This document shows positions 17,248 to 25,598 of a stretch of DNA of 53,002 nucleotides, piece after piece; position 1 is the first letter of the stretch; every line of letters begins with the position of its first letter. The position numbers and the translations under genes are program-made. Under the pieces are notes generated by a model. The model had not been told where the DNA came from and did no database searches. It saw nothing but the letters and a program-made list of their open reading frames with translations. Source of the stretch: a bacterium (lineage in GTDB: Bacteria; Myxococcota_A; UBA9160; SZUA-336); the NCBI GenBank assembly GCA_024226335.1, contig JAAELY010000191.1, positions 1-53,002 of the forward strand. Reading direction: 5' to 3'.

Positions 17248-17919
17248 TCAGTCCTCCAGAACGTAGTCGAACACGAAGAACCCGATCAGGACGAAGACCC
17301 AGTCGTAGAGCGCGAGCGCACCCCACCAGGTTCCCGGGATACTGCCACCGTCGAGTGCGATGGACGTCATGCGCGAGGCGATCACCACCACGGGCAGCAC
17401 AAGCGGAAAAAGCAGGATCGGCAGCAGGAACTCGCGGAAGCGCACCGAGATCGCAACACCCGACAAGAGTGTTCCCTGCGCCGTCAGGCCCGCGCAACCC
17501 AGTACGCAGATCCCCAGCGCCTGCGGAAACGCGGCGGGCCAGCTCACGTTCAAGAAGACCGTGAAGAGCAGGCCGGTCCAGAGCGCGACCGCGATCAGTG
17601 CGATCAGATTTGCAGCGGCCTTGCCCAGGAAAACCCAGCCGCGATCACAGGGCACCTGGTTCAAGAGCGCGACTGCACCCGATTCGCTTTCCGATTGAAA
17701 CGAGCGCGCCAGTCCGAGCAGCGAGGTCAGCAACATCACGACCCACATCAGGGCCGGGACCCAGGCTCGGCGCGCAGCTTCGGACGACGGCAGGGCGATC
17801 GAGAGCAGAGTCGCGATCAGTGCAGCGAACACCGCCATGTGTCCGAAGCGATCCTTGCTGCGCAGATCGAGCAGCAGGTCCTTGCGCAGCACGGCCAGGG
17901 CGACGCGGGGTCCCGTCAT
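17248..17919 (-). CDS. ccmB: Heme exporter membrane subunit CcmB
   Basis: This is the permease partner of CcmA in the ABC complex that releases holo-CcmE. The 223-aa protein has six membrane segments and family features such as LLNQVPCDRGWVFLGK and the LLPILLFPLVLPVVVIAS helix near residue 175. It overlaps the ccmA stop by four bases (ATGA). It was identified both by sequence and by its place between ccmA and ccmC. Confidence 0.94.
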   Translation of the reverse strand: MTGPRVALAVLRKDLLLDLRSKDRFGHMAVFAALIATLLSIALPSSEAARRAWVPALMWVVMLLTSLLGLARSFQSESESGAVALLNQVPCDRGWVFLGKAAANLIALIAVALWTGLLFTVFLNVSWPAAFPQALGICVLGCAGLTAQGTLLSGVAISVRFREFLLPILLFPLVLPVVVIASRMTSIALDGGSIPGTWWGALALYDWVFVLIGFFVFDYVLED

Positions 17920-18581
17920 GTCTCGAGCAGACCCGTTTCGAAGGACGTCAAGCGTCCGGCCTCGATCGACAGTCGCACATCGAAGAGGTCGGAGAGTTCG
18001 GTGACCGCGTGCGCAGCAACCAAAGTAGTGGCACCGGCTTCGCGGCGCGCATCAAGCACCTGGACGAGCTTGCGCGAAGCGGCCGCGTCCAGACCGTTCC
18101 AGGGTTCGTCCAGGAGCAGGAGTTCGGGTTCGCAGAGCAGGGTGCGCGCGAGTCCGGCGCGCCGCTGGTAGCCCAGCGAAAGAGTCCGCACCTTGCGCTG
18201 GGTCCATCCCACCAGACCCAGGTCCGAGACGACCTTTCGAACGCGTTCGCTCTGCAATCCGTGCAGTTGCGCCCCGAACTGAAGGTTTTCCTCGATGCTC
18301 AGATCGCCGTAGAGGCCGGACTGAGCACCCAGATAACCCACCTGTCCGCGAATCGAGGAACCGCCGCTCGCGAACGGGTCGCCGCCCAGGATCTCGACCT
18401 GACCACTGCTGGGGCGAGTGAGCATGCCCAGTACGCGCAATAGCGTGCTCTTGCCCGCGCCGTTGGGTCCGGCGACCAGGGCAATCGATCCGCGAGACAG
18501 TTCGAAGCTTACGCCGGACAGCGCCGCGATCCGCTCATAGCGTTTGTCGAGAGCTTCGACGCGGACGCTGATCTCGCTCAA
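17916..18581 (-). CDS. ccmA: Heme exporter ATP-binding subunit CcmA
   Basis: This is an ABC ATPase of 221 aa: Walker A GPNGAGKST, signature LSLGYQRR, Walker B LLLLDEPWNGLD and switch histidine VAAHA. ATP hydrolysis by CcmAB frees heme-loaded CcmE from CcmCD. The TTG at 18581 is chosen as start because it overlaps the preceding stop (TTGA) and starts the protein just before ISVRVEALDKRYE. The frame is open further upstream, but that would overlap the zinc-ribbon-coding end of the previous gene. Confidence 0.93.
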   Translation of the reverse strand: MSEISVRVEALDKRYERIAALSGVSFELSRGSIALVAGPNGAGKSTLLRVLGMLTRPSSGQVEILGGDPFASGGSSIRGQVGYLGAQSGLYGDLSIEENLQFGAQLHGLQSERVRKVVSDLGLVGWTQRKVRTLSLGYQRRAGLARTLLCEPELLLLDEPWNGLDAAASRKLVQVLDARREAGATTLVAAHAVTELSDLFDVRLSIEAGRLTSFETGLLET

Positions 18582-19864
18582 AGTTCTGTGCCGCACCCGC
18601 CGCAGAAGCGGTCGTCCGGCCTCGCTTCGCGACCGCAACTACACACCCGGAGCGTGTCGGCGCTTGTCTTGCCTGGGTTCGATCCCGATCGGGTGACGCC
18701 GCGTTCGCGGGCGAGTGCGCGAGCCGCTTCGTGTCGCAGTTCTTCGCGAAGCCGGTCGCGATCTTCTTCCGATAGTTTCGCGGTCTCGAAGTCGTGTTCC
18801 AGATCGCGCAAGGCGGCCCTGAGGGCGTCGCTGTGCCGCTGCTCGTCGTCATCGGGCAGGCGCACCACCTTGCCGTCTCCTCCGGCCTCTGCGATCGGTT
18901 GGCCCACCAGGAAGAGAAGTCCACCGGCCAGCAGGGCGACCAGGCCCGCGATCAGGCCATCGGCGGGGGCCTGATCGGATGCCAGCGGTTCGATGCGCAC
19001 GCGGCTCACTTGTCCGGGGGGCAGATCGAAGCCCACGAAGCCCAGATAGAACACATCGTCCTGGCGTGCAGGCTGGGCCGGGTGCAGGCCATCGGCCGTG
19101 ACCTCGATGCCGAAGTCGCGCACGTACAGGCGCAAGCTGTCCACGCGATCGGGGAAGCGCAATTCGGTTTCCAGCAGCGCCGAGTCGTCGCCCAGGTCGA
19201 AGGCGAAGTTGACCCGCAGGCCCTCTTCGCCCGGCATGACGGGTCCGCGGACCTCGACGACCTCGCCCGCGATCGTGACTCCCTTGGGAAGCTTGCCGAA
19301 GGGCAGTTTGAGTTCCGAGTACCCGGCGGGCAGGGGAAGGCGAATTGCGGGAGGATCGTTCGGGTCGATCTGCACCATCATCGCGCTCGAGTTCGCAATC
19401 GACACGTTCACATCGACTCGGTAGACACCGGCCTCGCGCTCGAAGACCCATTGCATCGAGTTGATCGAAAGCGCACTCGCATCTTCGCTGCGGTCGAAAA
19501 CATGGATCACGACCGGGTCTGCGGATTCCGGCTCGCCCGGTCGGAAGATCGCAGTGCCTCCTGGAAACACCACGCCCGCGAAGATGGCCCGCAAGAGATA
19601 GGCGGCGGGCGCCGGCAGGTCGTCGAAGCGGAAGTGCCCGTCGCTGTCGCTACGCGTTCTGCGCTCGATCGTGTCGCTATTGGGATCGCCGCTGATGCCG
19701 AGGGCCAGGATCTCCAGGTTTTCGACGGCTTCCGGTCGCGTGGAGTGCAGAACTCGCCCCTCCACGACCGCTGCCGAAACACTTCCCGCCCCGATCCAAC
19801 TCAGGCAGAGCGCGATCAGGGTGGCGCCGATTGTGCGGAAGGTTCCAGGCGTTGCGGGGATCAC
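18578..19864 (-). CDS. Unidentified Ccm-operon protein: secreted domain, one TM helix, CcmI-like helix and zinc ribbon
   Basis: This 428-aa protein sits between ccmF and ccmA, overlapping both (GTGA and TTGA). Seen in order: a signal peptide (about residues 8-30); a carboxypeptidase-regulatory-like beta domain with GHFRFDDLP near 76-85; a second beta-rich region to about 295; one transmembrane helix at 303-322; a charged helix ALRDLEHDFETAKLSEED (350-367), similar to the segment found in CcmI-like proteins; and a C-terminal zinc ribbon (Cys 408, 410, 421, 424). Most of it would face the periplasm and the ribbon the cytoplasm. It occupies the place where CcmG, CcmH or CcmI would be expected, and may take over apocytochrome handling (inference). 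Confidence 0.85.
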   Translation of the reverse strand: MIPATPGTFRTIGATLIALCLSWIGAGSVSAAVVEGRVLHSTRPEAVENLEILALGISGDPNSDTIERRTRSDSDGHFRFDDLPAPAAYLLRAIFAGVVFPGGTAIFRPGEPESADPVVIHVFDRSEDASALSINSMQWVFEREAGVYRVDVNVSIANSSAMMVQIDPNDPPAIRLPLPAGYSELKLPFGKLPKGVTIAGEVVEVRGPVMPGEEGLRVNFAFDLGDDSALLETELRFPDRVDSLRLYVRDFGIEVTADGLHPAQPARQDDVFYLGFVGFDLPPGQVSRVRIEPLASDQAPADGLIAGLVALLAGGLLFLVGQPIAEAGGDGKVVRLPDDDEQRHSDALRAALRDLEHDFETAKLSEEDRDRLREELRHEAARALARERGVTRSGSNPGKTSADTLRVCSCGREARPDDRFCGGCGTEL

Positions 19865-21825
19865 GTTCTCGCTCCCGCGCCGCTCCCGCGCCGCTTGAAG
19901 GGCCACAGCAGTATCGTATTGCCGAATACCAGCACGAAGCCACCAATCCAGATCCAGTTGACCAGCGGATTGATGTAGACCTTCACCGCGATCGACTGAT
20001 CGGGCTGAAGTCCCGCAAGGATCACGTAGAAATCTTCGCGAAGGTTGCTGGCGATGGCCGGAATCGTGGTCGGTTGTTCCTGCTGAAAGTACATGCGCTT
20101 CTCGGGCAAGAGCACACCGACGGGTTTCCCCTGGTCTTTCAAGGCGAGACGCGCGACCGCTCCCGCGTAGTGCGCGTGCCGAACCGGTCGCACCTGGCGG
20201 TACTCGAGACTGTATCCGCTCACCTCCCAGGTTTCGCCGGGCTTCAGCAGTCGGGTCTCTTCGGAGTTGAACGAGGCTCCGGCGAATCCGATGAACATGA
20301 GCACGATGGCCAGGTGCACGATGTAGCCGCCGTAACGGCGCTGATTGCGCCGGATCAGGCCGAGTGCGGCCTGCAGTGAGTTCTCGCCGCGGCGGCGTCG
20401 CGCGCGGATGCCGCGCTGGTATTCCTCGACGATGGTAGCGATCACCCAGGCGCAGAGCGCCAGGAAGGACACCGGGTAGAACTCACGTACGCCGACCGCG
20501 AGTGTCCCGACCACGGTCGCAAGGGTGATCACCGCCGGCCACAGGAAACTCTTGCGCAGGTTGATCCAGGTCGCCCGGCGCCAGGCGATCAGCGGTCCGA
20601 CGCCGGTCAGGAAGAGCATGAAGATCGCCAGGGGACCCGAGTAGCGCTGGAAGAACGGCGGTCCGATCTGGGTGCGCACGCCCGTCAGCGATTCCGAGAA
20701 TACCGGGTACAAGGTTCCGAAGAACACGATCGCCAGCAGTCCGATGAACACGTAGTTGTTGAGCAGGAAGCTCGCCTCTCGGGAAACGATGGAGTTGAGC
20801 TTGTTGTGACTGCGCAGCAGGGGCAGGCGCCAGATCAGCAGCGCCGCAAAGCCGATGGCGAGCACGGCGACGTAGGCCAGGAAGAGCGTGCCGAACCAAC
20901 CCGCGTTCGCGAAACTGTGCACCGATTGCACTACTCCACTGCGCGTGAGGAATGTGCCGAACACGCACAGTGAGTAGGTCAGGCCGATCAAGGCCACGTT
21001 CCAGATCTTCAGCATGCCCCGCTTTTCCTGGATGATCACCGAGTGCAGAAACGCGGTGGCCGCCAACCAGGGCATGAGCGAGGCGTTCTCGACCGGATCC
21101 CAGGCCCAGTAACCGCCCCAGCCCAGGACTTCGTAGGCCCAGCGCCCGCCGATCATCAAACCCATGCCCAGGAAGAACCAGGAAACCAGCGTCCAACGGC
21201 GCGTGGTTTCGAACCAGGTCGTGCCGAGTTGTCCCGTGATCATGGCCGCAGCCGCGAAACTGAAAGGCACGGAAAAGCCGATGAACCCGATGTACAGAAC
21301 CGGCGGGTGGACCAGCATGGCCGCGTGCTGCAGGAGCGGATTCATGCCCGCACCGTTGGAGTAGGCCTTCGCCGCCGGCAGGGCTTCGAAGGGGTTGCTG
21401 CTGAATGTGACGATCGCGCCGAAGAACAGCAGATTCAGCATCATCGAGGCGATGACCCAGGGCATCAGCATGCGATTGCGCTGGCGGTTCTGCAGGACGA
21501 CCAGAAAGCTGAACAGTGACAAGAGCCAGGCCCAGAGCAGCAGCGAACCGGCCTGACCACCCCAGAGCGCCAGCTTGAACAGGAGTGGTTGCTCTCGTGC
21601 CGAGGTCTTGGCGACGAAGGCCAGATCGAAGCGATCGGTCACCAGGGCGACCTCTACACCGAGCATCGCCAGACAGCACAATGCGAAGACCGCGTAGACC
21701 GCGCGTTCCGAACTGCGCAGCCACGCCTCGCGTTCCGGGTTGGCGCCGATCAGCGCAGCTACGAGGGCGTAGATGCAGAAGCCGAGCATCAAGTACAGCG
21801 AGTAGTTGCCGACTGCTACGAGCAA
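19861..21825 (-). CDS. ccmF: Cytochrome c heme lyase subunit CcmF
   Basis: This large inner-membrane protein attaches heme to the CxxCH cysteines of apocytochromes. The 654-aa sequence has many membrane helices, the WWD signature GGYWAWDPVENASLMPWL near residue 230, HAAMLVHPPVLYIGF and TFLTRSGVVQSVHSFA carrying conserved histidines, and the C-terminal periplasmic domain ending with a last helix (WIWIGGFVLVFGNTILLWPF). The length matches the family (about 650). It follows ccmE by 70 bp and overlaps the next gene by GTGA. Confidence 0.97.
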   Translation of the reverse strand: MLVAVGNYSLYLMLGFCIYALVAALIGANPEREAWLRSSERAVYAVFALCCLAMLGVEVALVTDRFDLAFVAKTSAREQPLLFKLALWGGQAGSLLLWAWLLSLFSFLVVLQNRQRNRMLMPWVIASMMLNLLFFGAIVTFSSNPFEALPAAKAYSNGAGMNPLLQHAAMLVHPPVLYIGFIGFSVPFSFAAAAMITGQLGTTWFETTRRWTLVSWFFLGMGLMIGGRWAYEVLGWGGYWAWDPVENASLMPWLAATAFLHSVIIQEKRGMLKIWNVALIGLTYSLCVFGTFLTRSGVVQSVHSFANAGWFGTLFLAYVAVLAIGFAALLIWRLPLLRSHNKLNSIVSREASFLLNNYVFIGLLAIVFFGTLYPVFSESLTGVRTQIGPPFFQRYSGPLAIFMLFLTGVGPLIAWRRATWINLRKSFLWPAVITLATVVGTLAVGVREFYPVSFLALCAWVIATIVEEYQRGIRARRRRGENSLQAALGLIRRNQRRYGGYIVHLAIVLMFIGFAGASFNSEETRLLKPGETWEVSGYSLEYRQVRPVRHAHYAGAVARLALKDQGKPVGVLLPEKRMYFQQEQPTTIPAIASNLREDFYVILAGLQPDQSIAVKVYINPLVNWIWIGGFVLVFGNTILLWPFKRRGSGAGART

Positions 21826-21895
21826 CGGGTCTCCAGTGTTCTACCGTTTCCGGCCTCGAACCGCCTCCGACCATCGGCGATTTCGGCCGGGGAGA

Positions 21896-22315
21896 TCAGG
21901 CTTCTGTACCCGGCTCCTGGTTTTCGTATTTGGAAGGACACTTCGCCATTACACGCTCGGCCAGGAAGGTGCCTCGTTCGAAGCGGCCCTCGATCACGAC
22001 CTCGGCACCGTCGCGAAACAGATCCGGTACGTCGATCCCCAGGAATCGCACCGAAAGCAGGCCGGGGTTCTCGGCGTCCTTGATCGAGAAGTCGACGTGG
22101 CCCGCAGGCAGATCCGCCTGGATGGAACCGGCGACCACGAAGCCGTGCACGCGCGCTACGCCAGCGGAGCTTTCAGGAGCGCCATCACCCACGAAGTCGC
22201 CAACACTCGAGTAGTACGTGAAGGTTCCGTCTTCGCCGTCCATCTGGGTGAGTCCGATGGCTACCGCGGCAAATACCGTGACGGCGGCGATCGCGATCTG
22301 AACTCCCTTGCTCAT
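21896..22315 (-). CDS. ccmE: Heme chaperone CcmE, Cys-type (CxxxY instead of HxxxY)
   Basis: CcmE carries heme covalently between CcmC and CcmF. The 139-aa protein has an N-terminal membrane anchor (VQIAIAAVTVFAAVAIGL) and the OB-like periplasmic domain (HVDFSIKD, VRFLGIDVPDLF, EGRFERGTF). The heme-attachment region reads AKCPSKY: Cys126 and Tyr130, where classical CcmE has AKHDxxY with the heme-binding histidine. CcmE proteins with CxxxY are known from a Desulfovibrio Ccm system that lacks CcmG and CcmH. The ATG at 22315 has GAGGAA ideally spaced; an ATG 48 bases upstream lacks a ribosome site. Confidence 0.93.
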   Translation of the reverse strand: MSKGVQIAIAAVTVFAAVAIGLTQMDGEDGTFTYYSSVGDFVGDGAPESSAGVARVHGFVVAGSIQADLPAGHVDFSIKDAENPGLLSVRFLGIDVPDLFRDGAEVVIEGRFERGTFLAERVMAKCPSKYENQEPGTEA

Positions 22316-22456
22316 GCTCAGTTCCTCAGGCTCTGCAATCTTCCACCCTGTTTGGCTGCTCATCTGAGAGCCGTGCGGTCAGCGATGCTGAGGCTAACTT
22401 GGGACCCCTGAAGCGTCAAACATCAGGGAATCGCTGAGGAACCAGGAGACAGACCC

Positions 22457-23068
22457 GTGAATGCCAAACTCGCGCACGATGCTGCGGACGCCTCCCAGTT
22501 CCCCTCCGACGGTCTGCCCGAGGTCGCCGTCATGGGCCGCTCCAATGTCGGAAAGTCCACGTTCATCAACGCCCTGATCGGGCGCAAGAACCTCGCGCGC
22601 ACCAGCGCTCGACCCGGAAAGACCCGGCGCATCCACTTCTACAGGCTGGAGCAGCGCGCCTATCTGGTGGACCTGCCCGGCTACGGCTACGCCGCGGTCG
22701 GCAAGGAAGAGCGCCGGGCCTGGAAGCCGCTGGTGGAGTCCTACTTGCTCGGCTCGCGCGCTGCACTGCGCGGAGCGGTGCTCCTGGTCGACGCCCGACG
22801 CGGTCCCGAGATCGAAGAGCGAGAACTACTGGCCTGGCTGGAAATGCAGAACATTCCCGCCCGCCTCGTGATCACCAAGGCAGACAAACTCAAGCCCAGC
22901 CAGCTCCACGCGCGCACCACCGCGATCGCAAGCGAAGTCAATCTGAAGCCAGACGAAGTCGCCGCAGTCTCGGGCAAATCAGGAAAGGGTCTGAGCCTCG
23001 CAGGCAACTGGCTCACCGACTGGATAGACCTGGAATTCCTGAGAGCCGACGGAACAAAACTGCTCTAG
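22457..23068 (+). CDS. engB: Ribosome biogenesis GTP-binding protein EngB (YsxC/YihA)
   Basis: This is a small GTPase for late assembly of the 50S subunit. The 203-aa protein carries G1 GRSNVGKST (residues 27-35), the switch I threonine in ARPGKTRRIHF, G3 DLPGYGYA, G4 TKADKL and a G5-like VSGKSGKG. The start is GTG with AGGAGA just upstream. It is divergent from ccmE over 141 bp. All family motifs are intact. Confidence 0.96.
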   Translation: MNAKLAHDAADASQFPSDGLPEVAVMGRSNVGKSTFINALIGRKNLARTSARPGKTRRIHFYRLEQRAYLVDLPGYGYAAVGKEERRAWKPLVESYLLGSRAALRGAVLLVDARRGPEIEERELLAWLEMQNIPARLVITKADKLKPSQLHARTTAIASEVNLKPDEVAAVSGKSGKGLSLAGNWLTDWIDLEFLRADGTKLL

Positions 23069-23117
23069 AGGATCAGAAGCCATCCAACGACCCACCGATC
23101 CACCGACCCACCCCCGG

Positions 23118-23134
23118 GCGGGGCGTAGCCCCGC
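23118..23134. terminator. GC hairpin downstream of engB
   Basis: GCGGGGC-GTA-GCCCCGC forms a perfect 7-bp stem with a 3-nt loop, 50 bp after the engB stop. Only TT follows, so it is a weak candidate terminator. Confidence 0.4.
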
Positions 23135-23168
23135 TTCCATCCACCAGAGTCCGAGATGGTGCGCGATC

Positions 23169-23287
23169 CCCGGGGCGGCGTGACGTTTCCCGAAGTGAGC
23201 GTCAAGAGCGACCCAACCTACCCCCCAAGCAACTCATCAACCCCCGCCCCAGCGAAGCGAACGAAGGAAACGTCACGCCGCCCCGGG
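23169..23287. repeat. 119-bp element bounded by a perfect 22-bp inverted repeat
   Basis: The arm at 23169-23190 is exactly reverse-complementary to 23266-23287, with 75 bp between. Together they can form one large hairpin in the gap between the convergent engB and cofE genes. It may be a small palindromic mobile element or a bidirectional terminator-like structure. No flanking target duplication was identified. Confidence 0.75.
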
Positions 23288-23309
23288 AACGTTCGAAGCT
23301 CTCCCTCAA

Positions 23310-24023
23310 CTACCGAAACAGATCGAGCGCCGGATCCCGCATTAGATCGGCCAGGCTTCCGTCGCCGTGGGGCGAGAGGCCCGTGATCCAGACGCACGGC
23401 GTGCCCGCGTCCTTTTCCATCAGCAGGCCGGCCGCAGCCGTCAGTTGATCTGCGGTCGCCAGGGCGGTCACCTGCATCTCACGGCCTTCCCGGTCGCGTT
23501 CGCCACGGTAGTCGCGCACCGGTTCCAGGCCGGCTACGCCGATGGTCACGTCGACCTGACCCTCGCGCCAGGGGCGTCCGAAGGTGTCGGAGATGAGTAC
23601 GGCTCGCTGCGGGCCCAGGGCCGCCAGGATCGCTCGCGCGGAGGCGTCGGGGTCCAGTGGAAGCAGGATTGCGCAGCCTTCGGGCGCGTTGGACTGATCG
23701 ATGCCCGCGTTCGCGCACACCAGTCCGTGGTGCGTCTCGGTGATCAGCACGCCCGGGGCCGCGCGCACCACGCGCCGGGATTCGCCGAGAGTCAGTTCGA
23801 CCAGACGCGGATCCTTGTCGACCTGTTTGGCGAGTTCGATGGCCTCGGCGGACGGCTTCACGCGCTCGAGCGGGATCACGCGATCTTCCGCCTTCGAGAC
23901 GATTTTCTGCGCGACCACGAGTACGCCCGGGCCTTCTGGGACGAGCTCGGCCAGCATGCGCGGCAGGTCATCGTGCGCGCGGATTTCCGGGAGGCCCTGG
24001 AGCGCGACCAGTTCGAGACGCAT
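23310..24023 (-). CDS. cofE: Coenzyme F420:L-glutamate ligase
   Basis: This enzyme adds glutamate residues to F420-0 with GTP, the last step of F420 synthesis. The 237-aa protein shows VVAQKIVSKAEDR near the N-terminus, ITETHHGLVCANAGIDQSN with metal- and GTP-binding residues, and ISDTFGRPWREGQVDVTIG. All are hallmarks of CofE. It is a stand-alone form, without the nitroreductase-like domain fused in mycobacterial FbiB. The ATG at 24023 overlaps the cofC stop by one base (TGATG). Confidence 0.95.
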   Translation of the reverse strand: MRLELVALQGLPEIRAHDDLPRMLAELVPEGPGVLVVAQKIVSKAEDRVIPLERVKPSAEAIELAKQVDKDPRLVELTLGESRRVVRAAPGVLITETHHGLVCANAGIDQSNAPEGCAILLPLDPDASARAILAALGPQRAVLISDTFGRPWREGQVDVTIGVAGLEPVRDYRGERDREGREMQVTALATADQLTAAAGLLMEKDAGTPCVWITGLSPHGDGSLADLMRDPALDLFR

Positions 24024-24661
24024 CAGGACAGCAACTCGCGCAGGATTTCGCGCGTGCGACACGGCACGGCGGTGGCGATCAGGCGTACCGCGTCATCGGG
24101 CGTGTCGAGGTCGACTCGCGTCGACTCGGGCATCGCCGTGTACCAGAGCGCTTCGCAACCGGCTTCCTGCGCGGCGATCTGATGTGCGCGACTGCTCTCG
24201 GGACCGAAGCGCGCGGGGATGCGCGTGGGCGGACGCCGCAGGAGGAGGGCGGTCCCTTCATCGGCGGCCGGTGCGATGACCACCGGGTAGTCCCCACTCG
24301 CATCGATCATCGCATCGATGTCCGCGCCCTTCAGCAGGGGAAGATCGCCCAGGACCACGAGCATCCCGTCGTAGCCCTGAGCTTCGAGATCCGCCGCCGC
24401 TTCGTCGATCACCGGGTTCAGACCGGGGTCGGGCTTGCGTTCGCGCACCCGGGCTCCGGCTTCCCGCGCGGCATCGGCGACGGCCGGATCGTCGGTCAGC
24501 ACCAGCACGCGATCGATATGTTTTGCGGACTTGAGCGCGTCGAGCACATCTGCAAGCAACGCTCGAAGGATGCGTTCGACTTCCGCGTCGCTGAAGCGCG
24601 AGCGCAGGCGCTTCTTGGCGCGCGTGAAATCCTTGACCGGAACCGCGGCAGCCAGTCTCAT
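24023..24661 (-). CDS. cofC: 2-phospho-L-lactate (or phosphoenolpyruvate) guanylyltransferase
   Basis: This nucleotidyltransferase activates 2-phospholactate or PEP with GTP to form the donor for CofD. The 212-aa protein has the N-terminal signature AAVPVKDFTRAKKRLRSRFS, VVLGDLPLL (metal-binding aspartate) and APAADEGTALLLRRP, as in the CofC/FbiD family. It is fully coupled to cofD (ATGA overlap) and cofE (TGATG). Which substrate is used cannot be told from sequence. Confidence 0.94.
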   Translation of the reverse strand: MRLAAAVPVKDFTRAKKRLRSRFSDAEVERILRALLADVLDALKSAKHIDRVLVLTDDPAVADAAREAGARVRERKPDPGLNPVIDEAAADLEAQGYDGMLVVLGDLPLLKGADIDAMIDASGDYPVVIAPAADEGTALLLRRPPTRIPARFGPESSRAHQIAAQEAGCEALWYTAMPESTRVDLDTPDDAVRLIATAVPCRTREILRELLS

Positions 24662-25596
24662 GCCGGATGTCCGGCCAGGTCCAGAGCGCTACGGGCCAGG
24701 TCCGCGGCGATCTCTACCTTTCGCATCAGCGTTTCCTCCACGCGCACTTCGATGTCGAGCGCCTCGATCTCGGCGCGCAGCCCGTCGTCCTCGCAATCGA
24801 TCACCATACCGCGGCAGATCTTCCGGTACAGCTGCGCAACGCCGAATGCCGACACGGGCACGCCCAGCGCTCGCATCAGCCGGTCCGCCGGCCCCTTGAC
24901 CGGCCGTCCGCCGATGATCGGGCTGACGGCCACAGCACAGCGGCGTGCCTCGAGTCGCTCCCGCACGCCGGGTACGGCCAGGATGGTTCCGATCGAGACC
25001 ACCGGGTTGCTCGGGCAGATCAGTATGGTTTCCGCTCCGTCGATCGCCTCGAGCACGCCCGGACCGGGGCGCGCCGCTTCCGCGGCCGACAGGTCCACCT
25101 TCGCGATGTCGTCGGGTGCGCCGTCGCGCACCATGTACTCCTCGAAGTCACAGCGCGAACCGTCCTCGCGCACGATCATTGTCGGAGCGGGGTCTTCGCT
25201 CATGGGCAGCAGGCGGATACCCAGGCCGAACGATCGCGCGATTTCACCGGCAATCTGCGCCAGGCCCGCGCCTTCGCGCAGACGCGAACTGCGCTGGATG
25301 TGCGTGGCCAGGTCGCGATCGCCCAGATTGAACCAGACGTCGGAGCGCAGTCCGCGCAGCGCATCCAGGCAGTGATAGGTATCCCCCTGGAAACCCCAGC
25401 CCGTGTCCGGATTGACCACACCGCCGAGCGTATAGGTGACGATGTCCAGGTCGGGGCACACGCGCAGTCCGAAGAAGTCGCGATCGTCTCCGGTATTGAC
25501 GATCACGGTCAGATCTTCGGGCGGTAGTACGCGTACCAGTCCCGCCAGGAATCGAGCTGCACCGACACCGCCCGCGAGCGCGACGACTCGGGGCAC
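24658..25596 (-). CDS. cofD: 2-phospho-L-lactate transferase (CofD)
   Basis: This enzyme transfers the phospholactyl (or enolpyruvyl) group to Fo, giving (dehydro-)F420-0. The 312-aa protein begins VVALAGGVGAARFLAGL, then VNTGDD, GWGFQGDTY and CPSNPVVSIG, all conserved in CofD. The start codon is GTG at 25596. The Rossmann-like strand begins immediately, so this start is secure. A MITE-like element ends 2 bp before the GTG, so its upstream region is element DNA with only a weak ribosome site. Before insertion the GTG would have overlapped the stop of the DUF4124 gene (TAGTG). Confidence 0.95.
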   Translation of the reverse strand: MPRVVALAGGVGAARFLAGLVRVLPPEDLTVIVNTGDDRDFFGLRVCPDLDIVTYTLGGVVNPDTGWGFQGDTYHCLDALRGLRSDVWFNLGDRDLATHIQRSSRLREGAGLAQIAGEIARSFGLGIRLLPMSEDPAPTMIVREDGSRCDFEEYMVRDGAPDDIAKVDLSAAEAARPGPGVLEAIDGAETILICPSNPVVSIGTILAVPGVRERLEARRCAVAVSPIIGGRPVKGPADRLMRALGVPVSAFGVAQLYRKICRGMVIDCEDDGLRAEIEALDIEVRVEETLMRKVEIAADLARSALDLAGHPA

Positions 25597-25598
25597 TA

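Noticed and set aside
16648-18171. A 507-codon + strand frame across the ccm operon
   Set aside because: It is the antisense of ccmC, ccmB and ccmA, which are well supported; the translation is rich in Arg, Gln and Asp with no domain.
24182-25527. + strand frames of 286 and 397 codons across the F420 genes
   Set aside because: They are antisense to cofC and cofD, which have conserved motifs and coupled start/stop codons.
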